The position numbers and the translations under genes were made by a program. Source: RPRC01 sp034933285 (lineage in GTDB: Bacteria; Desulfobacterota; Desulfuromonadia; Geobacterales; Geobacteraceae). From it: a DNA stretch of 64,000 nt. Positions 52,910 to 62,472 of the stretch are shown piece after piece (the first letter of the stretch is position 1; every line of letters begins with the position of its first letter). The notes beneath the pieces were generated by a model. The model was not told the DNA's origin. It worked only from the letters and a program-made list of their open reading frames with translations, and ran no database searches. The DNA is taken from positions 1-64,000 of the forward strand of contig JAYFNT010000016.1 in NCBI GenBank assembly GCA_034933285.1, written 5' to 3'.

Positions 52910-53953
52910 CTAGTTCAGGAACTCTTTGAGCATGGTTATACGTTTCTTGGTGAGCCAAGTCCGCCAACTTTCCTCTGTAACCTGTGGGTACTTCTGGCGG
53001 CCAAACTCGACCCAGGCCTCCCGATATTTTAGCCAGACCTTCTGCGTGTGCTTGATGTCAGCCTGTTTCACGCTCCCCCAATTAAAATCCTTTTCGCTCT
53101 GGATCTTTCTGTACACCGTGTTCAAGTTCCGGTCTTCTTTTATGAAGTCGGCTTTGGTGTATCGAGGTAGCTTCCCTTTTTCAAACTGCACAATGGCGGA
53201 GACAAAATCCTTTGAAAGCGTCGACTCCTCCTCGATCAGGAGGGCTGCACGGGCAGTACCGGTAGTATCCACCTCATTCCTTGTTCGCGCTTCAGAGAAC
53301 ATACCGAAGGACTGCTTAAGAACCGCGAACAACTGTTTGTCCTTCTCGCTCCAGTTCAGCAGGATGTCGTCAAGATTGCGTTTAAGTTTTGCGTCAGCCA
53401 ATCGTTGTTCGCGCTTCGCGCAGAATCCCTGCATATACCCGCTCGTGATATCGTCGCAGAGATCGAACGGTTTTTCGCCCTTGCTCTTTTTCAGGTCTAA
53501 AAGGTGCTGAATACGATACTCCATCTCGGCAGGGGCTCCATCGAGTTTGCAGGCAAATTTTATAGCGAGATCGGCGTCTTTCTTCACCCCTCTACCGTTC
53601 GCGTAAATCATCATGAGGGTGGCTGACCCTCCAAAGGCTATGTCGTCGCCTCGTTCAACCTCAAGGTAGGCGCAGTGGCGAGCTTTCACAGGATCAGGCG
53701 TGATATCAAAGCCGTAATAGAGATTCGCAGATTCGCAGCCGGCGAGAGATTTAGCGGTTTCCGCATCAGGGCGATCTTTGGCGGGCAGTTGTATTTTTTC
53801 CGACTTCTTGCATTCCTCTTCCCACCACTCATCACCGCCAAAGCATTGAATAGGGAGCATCAAGAACAACAGGGAGAATACGAGGACCGGGAATATCCAT
53901 TTTATCCTCTTCCTGAGGGTGGCATGCTGATGAATGTCAGAAGTATTTTTCAT
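52910..53953 (-). CDS. Exported LprI/DUF1311-like protein
   Basis: The 347-residue protein has an N-terminal signal or anchor (IFPVLVFSLLFLMLPIQCFG). The middle has short Sel1-like character (ARHCAYLEVERGDDIAFGGSATLMMIYANGRGV). The C-terminal DUF1311-like part contains LNTVYRKIQ and QKVWLKYREAWVEFGRQKYP, as in lysozyme-inhibitor LprI proteins. It may protect the wall or act in the periplasm; unproven. GGAGAAAGA precedes the ATG. Confidence 0.75.
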   Translation of the reverse strand: MKNTSDIHQHATLRKRIKWIFPVLVFSLLFLMLPIQCFGGDEWWEEECKKSEKIQLPAKDRPDAETAKSLAGCESANLYYGFDITPDPVKARHCAYLEVERGDDIAFGGSATLMMIYANGRGVKKDADLAIKFACKLDGAPAEMEYRIQHLLDLKKSKGEKPFDLCDDITSGYMQGFCAKREQRLADAKLKRNLDDILLNWSEKDKQLFAVLKQSFGMFSEARTRNEVDTTGTARAALLIEEESTLSKDFVSAIVQFEKGKLPRYTKADFIKEDRNLNTVYRKIQSEKDFNWGSVKQADIKHTQKVWLKYREAWVEFGRQKYPQVTEESWRTWLTKKRITMLKEFLN

Positions 53954-54187
53954 TCTTTCTCCAACTCCTTATTGATCAGATCCGGCCAAGCCCCCAGTCC
54001 GCGCCCCGGAGCCTCTCTCTATTTATTTTCAATTTTGATGCAACATATAGATTTTTATCAAAATTCATCGTTGGCCAACATTCAATTTGAGATATTGAAC
54101 AGTTAACCGGCCAATCTTCCACCAGCTGCATTTTCATGCTTTTATGCGAGGGATAAACAGGAGCACTTCCCTATTCCCCAAAGCACT

Positions 54188-54430
54188 TCATCCCGGCAAA
54201 TCCAAATTTACCGCCCACTCCTCTTCTGTCGCCTCAAACGTTGAAACGATATGCCGCTTCGGGATGATCAAGACGTGACCGGGATTGACGAGGAATCCGT
54301 CGTAAATGGCCACTGCATTTTCATTGGCTGCGAAAACACGTTTCGGTTCGAGATAGCAGAAGGGACACCCTTGGTCATCGGTATCTGATATCCCCAAAAC
54401 AGAATGTTTGTGGTCAGCGGTCATTTCCAA
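54188..54430 (-). pseudogene. HIT-family protein, C-terminally truncated
   Basis: The 80-residue frame reads CPFCYLEPKRVFAANENAVA, then NPGHVLIIPKRH, the start of a HIT hydrolase. The HxHxH active site, which should follow about 40 residues later, is missing; the frame ends NLDLPG. Confidence 0.7.
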
Positions 54431-54839
54431 CCTTCTGGTAAAATAAGTAGCGTGAATGCCCTAAAAAAGAAAAAACCGCCACCCGGAGGGACCCGGCGAT
54501 AGCGGCTTCTATTTTCATACGCAATCAATTATTTGTTCGTCATATTCATTCATCAGATGTTCCCCAAAAAACGAACGTCATGCTGCGACAACAGGCGTAA
54601 TCCATACGCCTACACACTGGTCTTGCTAATAATCTTTCCCATATTGAAAGGATGTTCATTTTGTACCAAATCCAAACTCCTAATACCATTTAATTTTTTT
54701 CAATTAAGGCGCGAGAGACAGCTGCAAACAAACCTCTTACGAACCAGGAAAAAGTGGGGGAAAACCGAATGGCACTAGTTTAAGGTAATTTTGCATGAGA
54801 AATGACCTGAAAATATTGGCAAAAAGGGCATAATGCCCC
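54431..54839. other. Intergenic region, nothing recognised
   Basis: A weak CCGC/GCGG hairpin followed by T-rich DNA occurs near 54470-54515. No gene or clear IS end was recognised, though the left end of the IS4 element must lie near 54780-54840. Confidence 0.4.
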
Positions 54840-56288
54840 ATGCGAAATCCAACGCCAATGTTCCCCGGTTTTCATCTGCAATGCCTTCGTCGAAAGCCCC
54901 GTTCAGTTCAGCAGAAACTCGCAGATAAACTTGCTCTGCTGAAACAAAAGTCATTCAGGCAAATCGGTGAGGTCTTTGAAAAATTTATTCCCCGCGCGCT
55001 TCTGAAACAGGAGCAATCAGGGGATATGAGCCGCCGAAGAATTTTCTCGAAGGAGAACACCTTCTGGGCCTTTTTCAGCCAAGTGCTGGACGCAGACTGG
55101 GGTTGTCAAGAAGTGATCCGCAAGCTCCAGTCCTATGCATCCCTCAAGGGGGTCAAGGTACCATCGTCCTCAACCGCTTCATATTGCACGGCGCGTAAGA
55201 AGTTGGATGAACAAATGCTCTCCGACATTCTTGCGCATACGGCTGAGCGGCTTGAGCAAATGCCGGAGTCCGGCTTGCTGAACAACCGGCGAGTCATTGT
55301 CGGCGATGGAACGGGCGTCAGCATGCCGGATACGCAGATGAATCAGGACGTCTGGCCGCAGTCGTCCTCTGTGAAATCTGGGTGTGGGTTTCCATCGGCA
55401 CGTATCTGCGCCTGTTTTTCACTGCAAAGCGGAGCATTGCTCAGCTACGCCATTGGTAACAAGAAGAATCAAGAACTTCCGCTATTCCGTTAGCAGTGGA
55501 CGACCTTTGAGCGAGGCGACATCTTCCTGGGAGACAAAGGTTTCTGCAGCTATTACGACATCGCAAAACTCGCAGAACAGGGCGTTGACAGTGTTGTCAC
55601 CCTTGCTCGGAGGGCACCGGTCCACGCCGCAAGCAGCCACAAAAAGCTCGGTCCTGACGATCTGCTGATAAAATGGAACCGCCCAGTTTATAACGTCAGA
55701 CTGTCGTACTCGAAAGACGATTGGGCGAAGCTTCCGGAAGAGCTGGTGTTGCGACAGATCAAGGTCACGGTGAAGTATCCCGGGTTTCGCACTCAAAGGT
55801 TTCACATTGTTACCACCTTGCTTGATGCCGAGCAATATCCTGCGGATGAACTTGCCGAACTTTACTTCAAGCGGTGGGATGTCGAGCTGTTTTTCCGCGA
55901 TATTAAGACGACCATGGGTATGGATATCCTGCGGTGTAAAACACCCGAGATGATCCGAAAAGAAATAATGATGTACTTTATCGCTTACAACTGTGTCCGC
56001 CGGTTGATGTACGAGGCTGCCGAAGAAGCGGATCTTAAGGTTCGAGCTGTGAGCTTCAAGGGCAGCTTGCAAGCACTTCGCAGCTGGGAACCACATTTCA
56101 ATCAGGCGAAAATCAGTGTGGCAGAGCGTTTCAGACTGATCAGTGACTTATATGACGCGATGACCAATGCACCGATCAGGCAACGCCCTGGACGTAGTGA
56201 ACCCCGCTGCCGTAAACGACTCCCCAAGAATTACAAGTTGCTTACTTCGCCAAGACATGAAATGAAAGAGTGTCTTGGCCCAGCGTGA
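54840..56288 (+). pseudogene. IS4-family transposase cut by an amber codon
   Basis: One frame runs 483 codons with a single TAG at 55491-55493 (codon 218). Before it: RIFSKENTFWAFFSQVL and RRVIVGDGTGVSMPD (first catalytic Asp). After it: IFLGDKGFCSYYDIAKL (second Asp) and FKRWDVELFFRDIKTTMGMD (Glu of the YREK-like motif). The protein is otherwise whole, so only one base change disables it. CAG to TAG is one simple route. Confidence 0.88.
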
Positions 56289-56386
56289 CTTGGACTTTTG
56301 GCCCGTTTGTGATAAACCATCGCGAACGGAGGAAAGTCCATGCGAAAGAAACGTCACAATGAAGTGGTTCAATAGAAACGGACACT

Positions 56387-56719
56387 GTGATAAGCTCAAA
56401 CATCAAGAAAGAAGAGGTGTCCATTGAATCAGAAACCACGAAGAAAATTTCCGAAGAATTTAAGCAAGATGCCATAAAACTGGTAACAGAGCAGGGATAC
56501 CGGATCAGCGAGGCAGCCAGAAATTTAGACGTTAATGTAAGCGTCTTACGTCGTTGGGTTAAAGGACGCGAAACCGAGAAATCTGGCTTTCCCTTTAACA
56601 ACCAGTTGACCTCTGAACAGGAGGAAATAAAGAGGCTTCGTGAAGAGAATCAACGGCTGCGCATGGAGCGTGAAATCCTAAAAAAGGCGGCGGCCTTCTT
56701 TGCCAACGAGTCGAAATGA
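56387..56719 (+). CDS. IS3-family OrfA (transposase helix-turn-helix subunit)
   Basis: The 110-residue protein has the IS3 OrfA layout: an HTH (FKQDAIKLVTEQGYRISEAA, then NVSVLRRWVKG) and a leucine-zipper-like helix (EEIKRLREENQRLRMEREIL) ending KKAAAFFANE. Its stop overlaps the OrfB start in ATGA. OrfB is truncated, so the element is dead. Confidence 0.88.
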   Translation: MISSNIKKEEVSIESETTKKISEEFKQDAIKLVTEQGYRISEAARNLDVNVSVLRRWVKGRETEKSGFPFNNQLTSEQEEIKRLREENQRLRMEREILKKAAAFFANESK

Positions 56720-56886
56720 GATTCGACTTCATCCGGCGGCAACGAAAGGCGTATCCCGTCACACTGCTCTGCAAGGTGATGGATGTAAGCCGGAGTGGTT
56801 TCTACCAGCATATACGGTCTGGATCGAAAAAAATTTCCAAAGAGCAGTTTGTCTTGGTAGATTCTATTCGTAAGTGCACCACATGA
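56716..56886 (+). pseudogene. IS3-family OrfB, N-terminal fragment
   Basis: The frame gives 56 residues (MRFDFIRRQRKAYPVTLLCK, VMDVSRSGFYQH), the start of an IS3 DDE transposase. The frame then enters IS30-type end sequence and stops. The integrase core is absent. Confidence 0.8.
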
Positions 56887-56962
56887 AGCAAAAGCAGGAC
56901 ATGATGGGATTTTCTGGTAGTGTTTGAAGCACGACCAACAAACACCCGGAAAGGAGCCCACC

Positions 56963-57145
56963 ATGTCCTACATCCATTTTATCGAAAGAGAGCGGTATGT
57001 CATCAGCCACATGAAAATGGCCGGTTTCAGTTTGAGAGCTATAGGGCGCCGCTTAGGCCGGCATCACACAAGCATCATGCGAGAGATCAACCGCAATCGC
57101 CCTACCTATTCTGATGATGCCGTTTACTGGTACTATGCTAGGTGA
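56963..57145 (+). pseudogene. IS30-family transposase, N-terminal fragment
   Basis: AAGGAG precedes ATG 56963. The 60-residue frame (YVISHMKMAGFSLRAIGRRL, HHTSIMREINRNR) is the IS30 helix-turn-helix. It ends at the repeated element end (57142-57167); the DDE domain is gone. Confidence 0.8.
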
Positions 57146-57167
57146 ATTCAAATTGCAAGTGCACCAC
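57142..57167 (+). repeat. 26-bp IS end, identical copy at 45848-45873
   Basis: GTGAATTCAAATTGCAAGTG plus CACCAC is the same at both sites, and AAGTGCACCAC also occurs at the left end of this fragment (about 56872-56882). Confidence 0.7.
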
Positions 57168-57278
57168 TTCAGGAGTCATACATCCCACCAGTTCCATATT
57201 TTAGTTCTCAGAAGTCTCATATCAGCAACCACCGTTTAATTTACCTAACTGCCTAATAATAAACATTATATCACAACC

Positions 57279-57315
57279 AAAAGGGAGAATGACCAACACG
57301 GTCTATCTCCCTTTT
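57279..57315 (+). terminator. Leader hairpin upstream of hypothetical gene
   Basis: AAAAGGGAGA pairs with TCTCCCTTTT around 17 bases, 20 nt before the start codon. It may be an upstream terminator or an attenuator. Confidence 0.5.
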
Positions 57316-57334
57316 CTCATTTAAGGAGGATACC

Positions 57335-57682
57335 ATGACCTCCATTAAACCGACCATCAGACGCATGACATATGAAGAAGCTCAACATCTCAGACTTTTT
57401 AACAGAGGACTGACCATGCAGCACCGAGTAACCACCTACAACCTCACAGCGGGGTTATCCGACCAGATACATATTTTCACCAGAAGCATTTGCATATTCG
57501 TACTAACTGTCACTAAAACGTTAGGTTACATAGGCTTAGACGCATATGAGCCAGCTGAACCAGACCCCATTAACTCTATCTTCCTGCATTCAGATTACCA
57601 GTTACAGGACATACTCGGTCCCAAGTGGGACCAACTATCACCTAAAAGCATAACCAAAAGGCTTGTAGATTATCTAATCTAA
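57335..57682 (+). CDS. Hypothetical protein
   Basis: The 115-residue protein has a strong AAGGAGG site before its ATG. No family is recognised. The middle has a hydrophobic stretch (IFTRSICIFVLTVTKTLGYIG), the rest is polar, and the C-terminus is basic (SPKSITKRLVDYLI). It lies between IS fragments, with hairpins before and after, so it may be cargo of a former element. Its AT content is higher than that of flanking chromosomal genes. Confidence 0.5.
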   Translation: MTSIKPTIRRMTYEEAQHLRLFNRGLTMQHRVTTYNLTAGLSDQIHIFTRSICIFVLTVTKTLGYIGLDAYEPAEPDPINSIFLHSDYQLQDILGPKWDQLSPKSITKRLVDYLI

Positions 57683-57727
57683 AGGAGTTTGTTGCTTCTA
57701 TGGCTGAGATAAACAGCTGAACTTACT

Positions 57728-57750
57728 ACGGGTAACTCCGTACCCTTTTT
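57728..57750 (+). terminator. Terminator-like hairpin after hypothetical gene
   Basis: GGGTA pairs with TACCC (alternatively ACGG with CCGT), followed by TTTTT. Confidence 0.5.
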
Positions 57751-57772
57751 ATTTGTAATTAAGATTAAAGAT

Positions 57773-58726
57773 TTGCCAAATATAGACGATAAACAATCTA
57801 GCAGGCAATTGTTAGCAAACTTATTCGAGCAAATAATTGTGACTACTAAATCAGGCAGGGTTATCACCCGTTGGCTGGCAGAGGGTTATACCCTTGCTCC
57901 CCATCCTGGTTATCGCTATTGCGACCATTGCCGCGTAGTAAAGAAGCGGCTGATGGTTGTTCTCAATGCCAAGAAGGAAGATGATCGGATCGCGGCTTAT
58001 CGCGATCTAACGCACTACGCCGGTAAGGTTGTCGGTTATGCCAGGGACGCAATCGCGTCTTTGGAGGCGTACCGGGCAAGCGGCCTTGGAGACATGCTTG
58101 CCGCGCTGAATCTTGTCGCCCAATTGAAACGAGCCGTTGGCCTACTGGAAAAGATCATCAGTCAGACCGAGCGACGGGTGTTCCGCAAAGAGAAGGTTCC
58201 GGTTTCGGAAAAGGTAGTTTCCTTCTTCGAGGATCACACCGACATCATTGTCAAGAAGAGGCGTGAAACCCAGTTCGGCCACAAGATATTCCTGACCGGC
58301 GGCGCATCCAACCTTATCCTTGACTGCCTGATTGCCAAGGGCAACCCGGCTGACTCGGAACAGTACCTACCCATGCTGGTGCGACACGAGCATACCTTCA
58401 GCAAGATGCCGCGCCAAGTAAGCGCCGACGGTGGCTTTGCCTCCAAGGACAACCTGGCAACGGCAAAAGACCTGAAGGTAAAGGATGTAGTCTTTGCCAA
58501 GAAGCGTGGGATGACCATGCTGGATATGGCCAAGAGCACCTGGGTGTACAAGAAACTGCGGAATTTCCGCGCAGGGATCGAAGCCAACATTTCCACGCTC
58601 AAACGTGCCTTTGGACTTGACCGCTGCACCTGGAAGGGCTGGGAGGGATTCAAGAGCTACGTCTGGAGTTCGGTCTTTGCCTACAACCTCCACGTGATCG
58701 CCAGGATCAAACTGGAAGCGGCTTGA
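57773..58726 (+). pseudogene. ISNCY-type transposase, N-terminally truncated
   Basis: From about 57840 the 317-residue frame matches ISNCY (ISDol1-like) transposases: FEDHTDIIVKKRRETQFGHK (first Asp), QVSADGGFASKDNL (second Asp) and FRAGIEANISTLKRAFGL (Glu). The roughly 20 residues before belong to other DNA, and the usual N-terminal helix-turn-helix is missing, so the element is probably inactive although its DDE core is complete. Confidence 0.78.
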
Positions 58727-58911
58727 ACGAGCCAACAGCTGCAATGCAAAATTGCATGACGGGAGCAGTGCGTCACAAAATTGAGAAAGAGCAGTTAAAA
58801 CTGGTTACAGGGTAGTCAAAACGACCGATTGTCAAAACTATCAACTGAAACCGGAGGTCCCTTGCGTTTCAAACTGGGCTTTCCGGATGGGCACTACTTA
58901 AACAAATTATT
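58727..58911. other. Intergenic DNA before second riboswitch
   Basis: No gene. The riboswitch promoter should lie here; no convincing hexamer pair was found. Confidence 0.4.
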
Positions 58912-58990
58912 TTCCGATAAGAGCAAACCCGGGGCAACCCGGGGACGCAAAGCCCAAGGGTCCGTCAAGCGGACAGCCGGGGATGCCAAA
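58912..58990 (+). promoter_or_regulatory. GEMM-I cyclic-dinucleotide riboswitch, second copy
   Basis: The sequence GAGCAAA is followed by helix CCCGGG-GCAA-CCCGGG with a GNRA loop, then GACGCAAAGCC, a P2 helix GTCCG/CGGAC, and CAGCCGGGGATGCC. All core parts of the GEMM-I aptamer are in order. G precedes CAAACC as in c-di-GMP binders. Confidence 0.9.
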
Positions 58991-59008
58991 GAAATGAACC
59001 TTCTAGAA

Positions 59009-59045
59009 CCCCGTCTTCGGCAACAGGATGGGGATTTTATTTTAG
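59009..59045 (+). terminator. Terminator of the second riboswitch
   Basis: CCCCGTC pairs with GATGGGG (one G-T) around 11 bases, followed by ATTTTATTTTA. It forms the expression platform. Confidence 0.8.
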
Positions 59046-59063
59046 TAACGGCCTGAATCCGGG

Positions 59064-59178
59064 AATAATTGATGGTCTCGCAAATTCTCTTTTTCCGGTT
59101 TTTGGGCCACAATAATATCAACTAGTTACAGGCGTGGAAAGTGGCCTTTTTTGACTTTTTGCGAGACCATCAATAATT
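59064..59178. mobile_element. MITE-like element of about 115 bp
   Basis: Terminal inverted repeats ATTGATGGTCTCGCAAA and TTTGCGAGACCATCAAT are perfect over 17 bp, with an inner GGCCAC/GTGGCC pair. There is no ORF. It sits between the riboswitch terminator and the lipoprotein gene. Confidence 0.8.
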
Positions 59179-59392
59179 GGCTAATGAGAACGTCTTTATT
59201 TATTTGCACTTGGATCTTCGCAACCATGGATAGTAATCAAGGCGCCTCAAATTTGTTAGAGGAAATATAGAAATGAGGGGTGTCCACATTGGCCCTTTGG
59301 TCTGTTCCTGGAAACCTTCTCATGCAAAATCAAAGGAAGCACAAGGTCGTTTATATAAGCGGTGCTTCAATATTCTGAAGGAGGGAGTGTTC

Positions 59393-60400
59393 ATGAAGAA
59401 CAGAAACAGCTGTATCCCGTTGTTGATTCTCGTTGTTTTCGCAGTTTCCGGATGCATAGTCAAACCAAGACCGGGCGTTTACAGGGGCGGCCCTCCGGCT
59501 GAGGCTTACGCAGGCGGCCCACCGGCGGAGGTTTACGCAGAGGAGGTCGCAGCGCCACCAATAGTCTATGGGGAACCGTGCTACTATACACCACCGATTG
59601 TCGTGGCTTACCCTTACGATTATTTCACTTACGAAAACGTTGGCGGGTATGTAAACGTCGTTTTTTGGCGGGGCGGACATCGTATTCACACTGAAAGGAA
59701 TTGGAACCATGGCAGATTCATGTCAGTTGAGCATATGAGAGACTGGCATCGCAATTATAGAGTTCGCAGTTCTGAATTAGCCCATCATCGCCACCAATTG
59801 GAGAGCGTCCACCACATTTCCCGTCCCGATGCCTATTACGGCGTAAGACGGGGTCCTGACCGCCATGTCGAAGAAAATGCGCACAGACCGAATCAATCCA
59901 GGCAGCAGTCGCAGTTCAGGCCTGCCACGCAATCAAATCATCAACCCGGGCAGCAGGCAAGGCAGCCGGAGATGCAGCAACAGCAGCGGTCTCAGCGTGC
60001 GCAGGAGGCTAGACAACAACGACAAACACAAACACAGGTGCCCAGACAACAACGTCAAATACAAACACAGGCGCCCAAACAACAACGTCAAACACAAACA
60101 CAGGTGCCCAGACAACAACGTCAAACACAAACACAGGCACCCAGACAACAACGTCAATCACAAACACAGGTGCCCAGACAACAACGTCAAACACAAACAC
60201 AGGCGCCCAAGCAACAACCACAAACACAAACACAGTCGCCCAGACAACAACAATCACAAACACAGGCACCCGGACAACAACGTCAAACACAAACACAGAC
60301 ACCCAGACAACAACAACAAACACAAACACAGGCGCCCAGAATTCAGCAACCACAACAACATCAGCAGAAAAAACAGAAAAAGGACGAGAACAACAAGTAA
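59393..60400 (+). CDS. Lipoprotein with Gln/Thr-rich tandem repeats
   Basis: ATG 59393 follows AGGAGGGAG; a longer frame from 59273 has no site. The 335-residue protein has a lipoprotein signal ending VSGC. A Pro/Tyr-rich region (PPAEAYAGGPPAEVYA) and a folded-looking part (VNVVFWRGGHRIHTERNWNH) follow. About ten 11-residue repeats (PRQQRQTQTQA) make up the last third, and the tail is basic (KKQKKDENNK). Gln/Thr repeats may form extended adhesive or fibrous structures. The riboswitch upstream suggests c-di-GMP-linked surface control, fitting a biofilm role; this is inference. Confidence 0.85.
   Translation: MKNRNSCIPLLILVVFAVSGCIVKPRPGVYRGGPPAEAYAGGPPAEVYAEEVAAPPIVYGEPCYYTPPIVVAYPYDYFTYENVGGYVNVVFWRGGHRIHTERNWNHGRFMSVEHMRDWHRNYRVRSSELAHHRHQLESVHHISRPDAYYGVRRGPDRHVEENAHRPNQSRQQSQFRPATQSNHQPGQQARQPEMQQQQRSQRAQEARQQRQTQTQVPRQQRQIQTQAPKQQRQTQTQVPRQQRQTQTQAPRQQRQSQTQVPRQQRQTQTQAPKQQPQTQTQSPRQQQSQTQAPGQQRQTQTQTPRQQQQTQTQAPRIQQPQQHQQKKQKKDENNK
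60011..60345 (+). repeat. 33-bp tandem repeats in lipoprotein gene
   Basis: About ten units of CAACAACGTCAAACACAAAC-type sequence encode PRQQRQTQTQ(A/V); one unit is three bases shorter. Copy number is likely to vary between strains. Confidence 0.88.
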
Positions 60401-60486
60401 AGGCTTTTTTCGCAGAATTTGCGGAATACCGGGGGCATAATACCAATTTCAACTCGTAATAACGGTATTATACGATTAAAAACAGA

Positions 60487-60528
60487 AAAACCCTACGAAA
60501 CCTTATTGGCCTAGTAGGGTTTTATTTT
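60487..60528 (+). terminator. Terminator of lipoprotein gene
   Basis: AAAACCCTAC pairs perfectly with GTAGGGTTTT, followed by ATTTTCG. Confidence 0.85.
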
Positions 60529-60831
60529 CGTAAACACTTTTGGCCGACGACTGGAGCTTAATCAATTCCTTTTTTGGAATTGCTTTTTTTTGGGATTTTG
60601 CAGTTTTATATTACACGGGTTGATTTCAATAATTTCACTTCAAAAGGGATCTCAGCTAAAGTTCGAATGCTTTCGTCTGGCGGCGCCAAACATTCAAGTC
60701 CACATCTGAAAGGCATGACCTCTTTCAATGTCAAAAAGAGGTTCCAGTTTTTTTGAAATACCATCATAAATCAGATGTTCGTATGCGACGGAGAATCAAC
60801 ATCTATTTCATTGTCGAAACTACCTTGCTTT
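60529..60831. other. Intergenic region, nothing recognised
   Basis: A short TTCCTTTTTTGGAA repeat occurs near 60566; no gene was seen. Confidence 0.4.
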
Positions 60832-62181
60832 TTAATCTGTCAAAAGGCTCACGACCCGGATTTGGGCGAATTGCCGATGGCCGTCGGATGAGCCATGGAA
60901 CCCGAAACCACTTTGTTTCGCACCGACCCAGGGTGCATCGCCGCTCCCGCCCACGCCTTGGTTGATGCCGATCATGCCAGCTTCGAGTTGATCGGCTACA
61001 GCTTCAGCCTCCTTGCCGCCGAAAACAACGGCGCCCAGCCCGTAGGTGGAAGCATTGGCGCGTAGAATAGCCTCACCGATATCGGCATAGCGGCTGATCG
61101 CGACCACCGGGCCGAAAGTTTCTTCCTGCTCCAGCAGCATATCGGGTGTCATGTCGCAGATGACTGTCGGATGGATATAGCGTTCCGGCTGATTTGACCC
61201 ACCCAGCAGTACTCTGGCTCCCCTCACTTCGGCGTCACGGATGTGTTCGACAATCTTCAAATGCTGTTTGGCATTGATGATCGGCCCGATATTGACACCG
61301 GCCATATCCCAAGGCCCGACCTTATAGGATGAGGCCAGTTCGGTGACCATTTGCTCAAATTGTTCGGCAATCTTCTCGTCAACATAGATACGCTCGGTTG
61401 CGATACACATCTGTCCTGCGTTTTCAAAGCTATTGGCTACGGCAAAACGGGCGGCCCGCTCGATATCTGCATCGTGCAGGACGATCATCGGATCGTTGCC
61501 GCCAAGTTCCATCACCAGCCGTTTCAACTGGCCGGAAGCACGCGCCATGATTTGTTTGCCAACCGCCTGCGAGCCGGTAAAAGCAATCATGTTGACATCG
61601 CTTTCGACCAGCGTCCGCCCCTGTTCGCCGTCGCCGTGGACGATCTGCAGCAGGTGCGGCGGCAAGCACTCATTCATAATGTCAACAAATGCCTGGGCAA
61701 TCAGCGGCGTCTCTTCGGATGGTTTGAAAACGACACTGTTGCCGGCAACCAGCGACGGCACTATGTAATTGTTGGCCATTGCCAGTGGATAGTTCCATGG
61801 CGAAATAACGGCAACGACCCCCAGGGGCTGATATTCGAGCCGTGTTCCGCGATCGAGATTGCGGGGCAACAGCGCCTCCCGGGCAGATTGCGCCATTTGC
61901 GGACCTCCATGGATTACCCAATTCACTTCCCCAGTGGAGCGGCGGATATCCTTGCCCATTTCACGGCTGAGCAACACGGCAAGCTCGTTAATACGAGACC
62001 CTGCCTGCGCATAAGCCTTCTCCAAAATGCTGACCCGCTTCGTCACGTCCAGTTTCCGCCAACGCATGGCGGCATCATGGGCCCGTGCGGCCAGATTGGT
62101 GACTTGTTCCGGAGAAATGACCTGAACTTCACCGAGCAATTTACCATTACTAGGATCGAATGAAGCCAATAGTCTGACCAT
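60832..62181 (-). CDS. NAD(P)-dependent aldehyde dehydrogenase (succinate-semialdehyde type)
   Basis: The 449-residue protein has VISPWNYPLA, FTGSQAVGKQIM, catalytic E225 (VMELGGNDP) and C259 (ENAGQMCIA), and ends GAKQSGFG. It is slightly short of the family's 455-480. Length and motifs suit the short-chain succinate-semialdehyde group. GAGGAGG precedes the ATG. With the MFS gene it may form a small catabolic module. Confidence 0.9.
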   Translation of the reverse strand: MVRLLASFDPSNGKLLGEVQVISPEQVTNLAARAHDAAMRWRKLDVTKRVSILEKAYAQAGSRINELAVLLSREMGKDIRRSTGEVNWVIHGGPQMAQSAREALLPRNLDRGTRLEYQPLGVVAVISPWNYPLAMANNYIVPSLVAGNSVVFKPSEETPLIAQAFVDIMNECLPPHLLQIVHGDGEQGRTLVESDVNMIAFTGSQAVGKQIMARASGQLKRLVMELGGNDPMIVLHDADIERAARFAVANSFENAGQMCIATERIYVDEKIAEQFEQMVTELASSYKVGPWDMAGVNIGPIINAKQHLKIVEHIRDAEVRGARVLLGGSNQPERYIHPTVICDMTPDMLLEQEETFGPVVAISRYADIGEAILRANASTYGLGAVVFGGKEAEAVADQLEAGMIGINQGVGGSGDAPWVGAKQSGFGFHGSSDGHRQFAQIRVVSLLTD

Positions 62182-62472
62182 TCTAACCTCCTCTTTCAGC
62201 GTTCAATGACCGCTTCATCACTCAGCAGCAACATCTTCATCAACAGGCTTTCAATTATGACATATAACCGTGCTGAAAAGTGTTGTTATTCACGACAAGA
62301 TGGGCCTTTTTCCCCTGCCACGTCGGCGGAATCATATCACGGTGCCTTAAGCCTTCTTCAGGAATTTACTCTATGAGGGAACAAGACCTCATTGAACGTG
62401 GTCCAATTCACGTTATCCGTCCAATTGCTTGAGAGCAGCTTGGTTGGGAAGATATCGGAGTGGATTTCCGCC
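62182..62472. other. Intergenic region
   Basis: No gene recognised between the MFS and dehydrogenase genes, which are on the same strand. Confidence 0.4.

Noticed and set aside
60011..60345. CRISPR-like array
   Set aside because: Units are contiguous 33-bp coding repeats without spacers.
60009..60452. Minus-strand frame rich in Val and Phe repeats
   Set aside because: It is the shadow of the Gln/Thr repeats of the lipoprotein.
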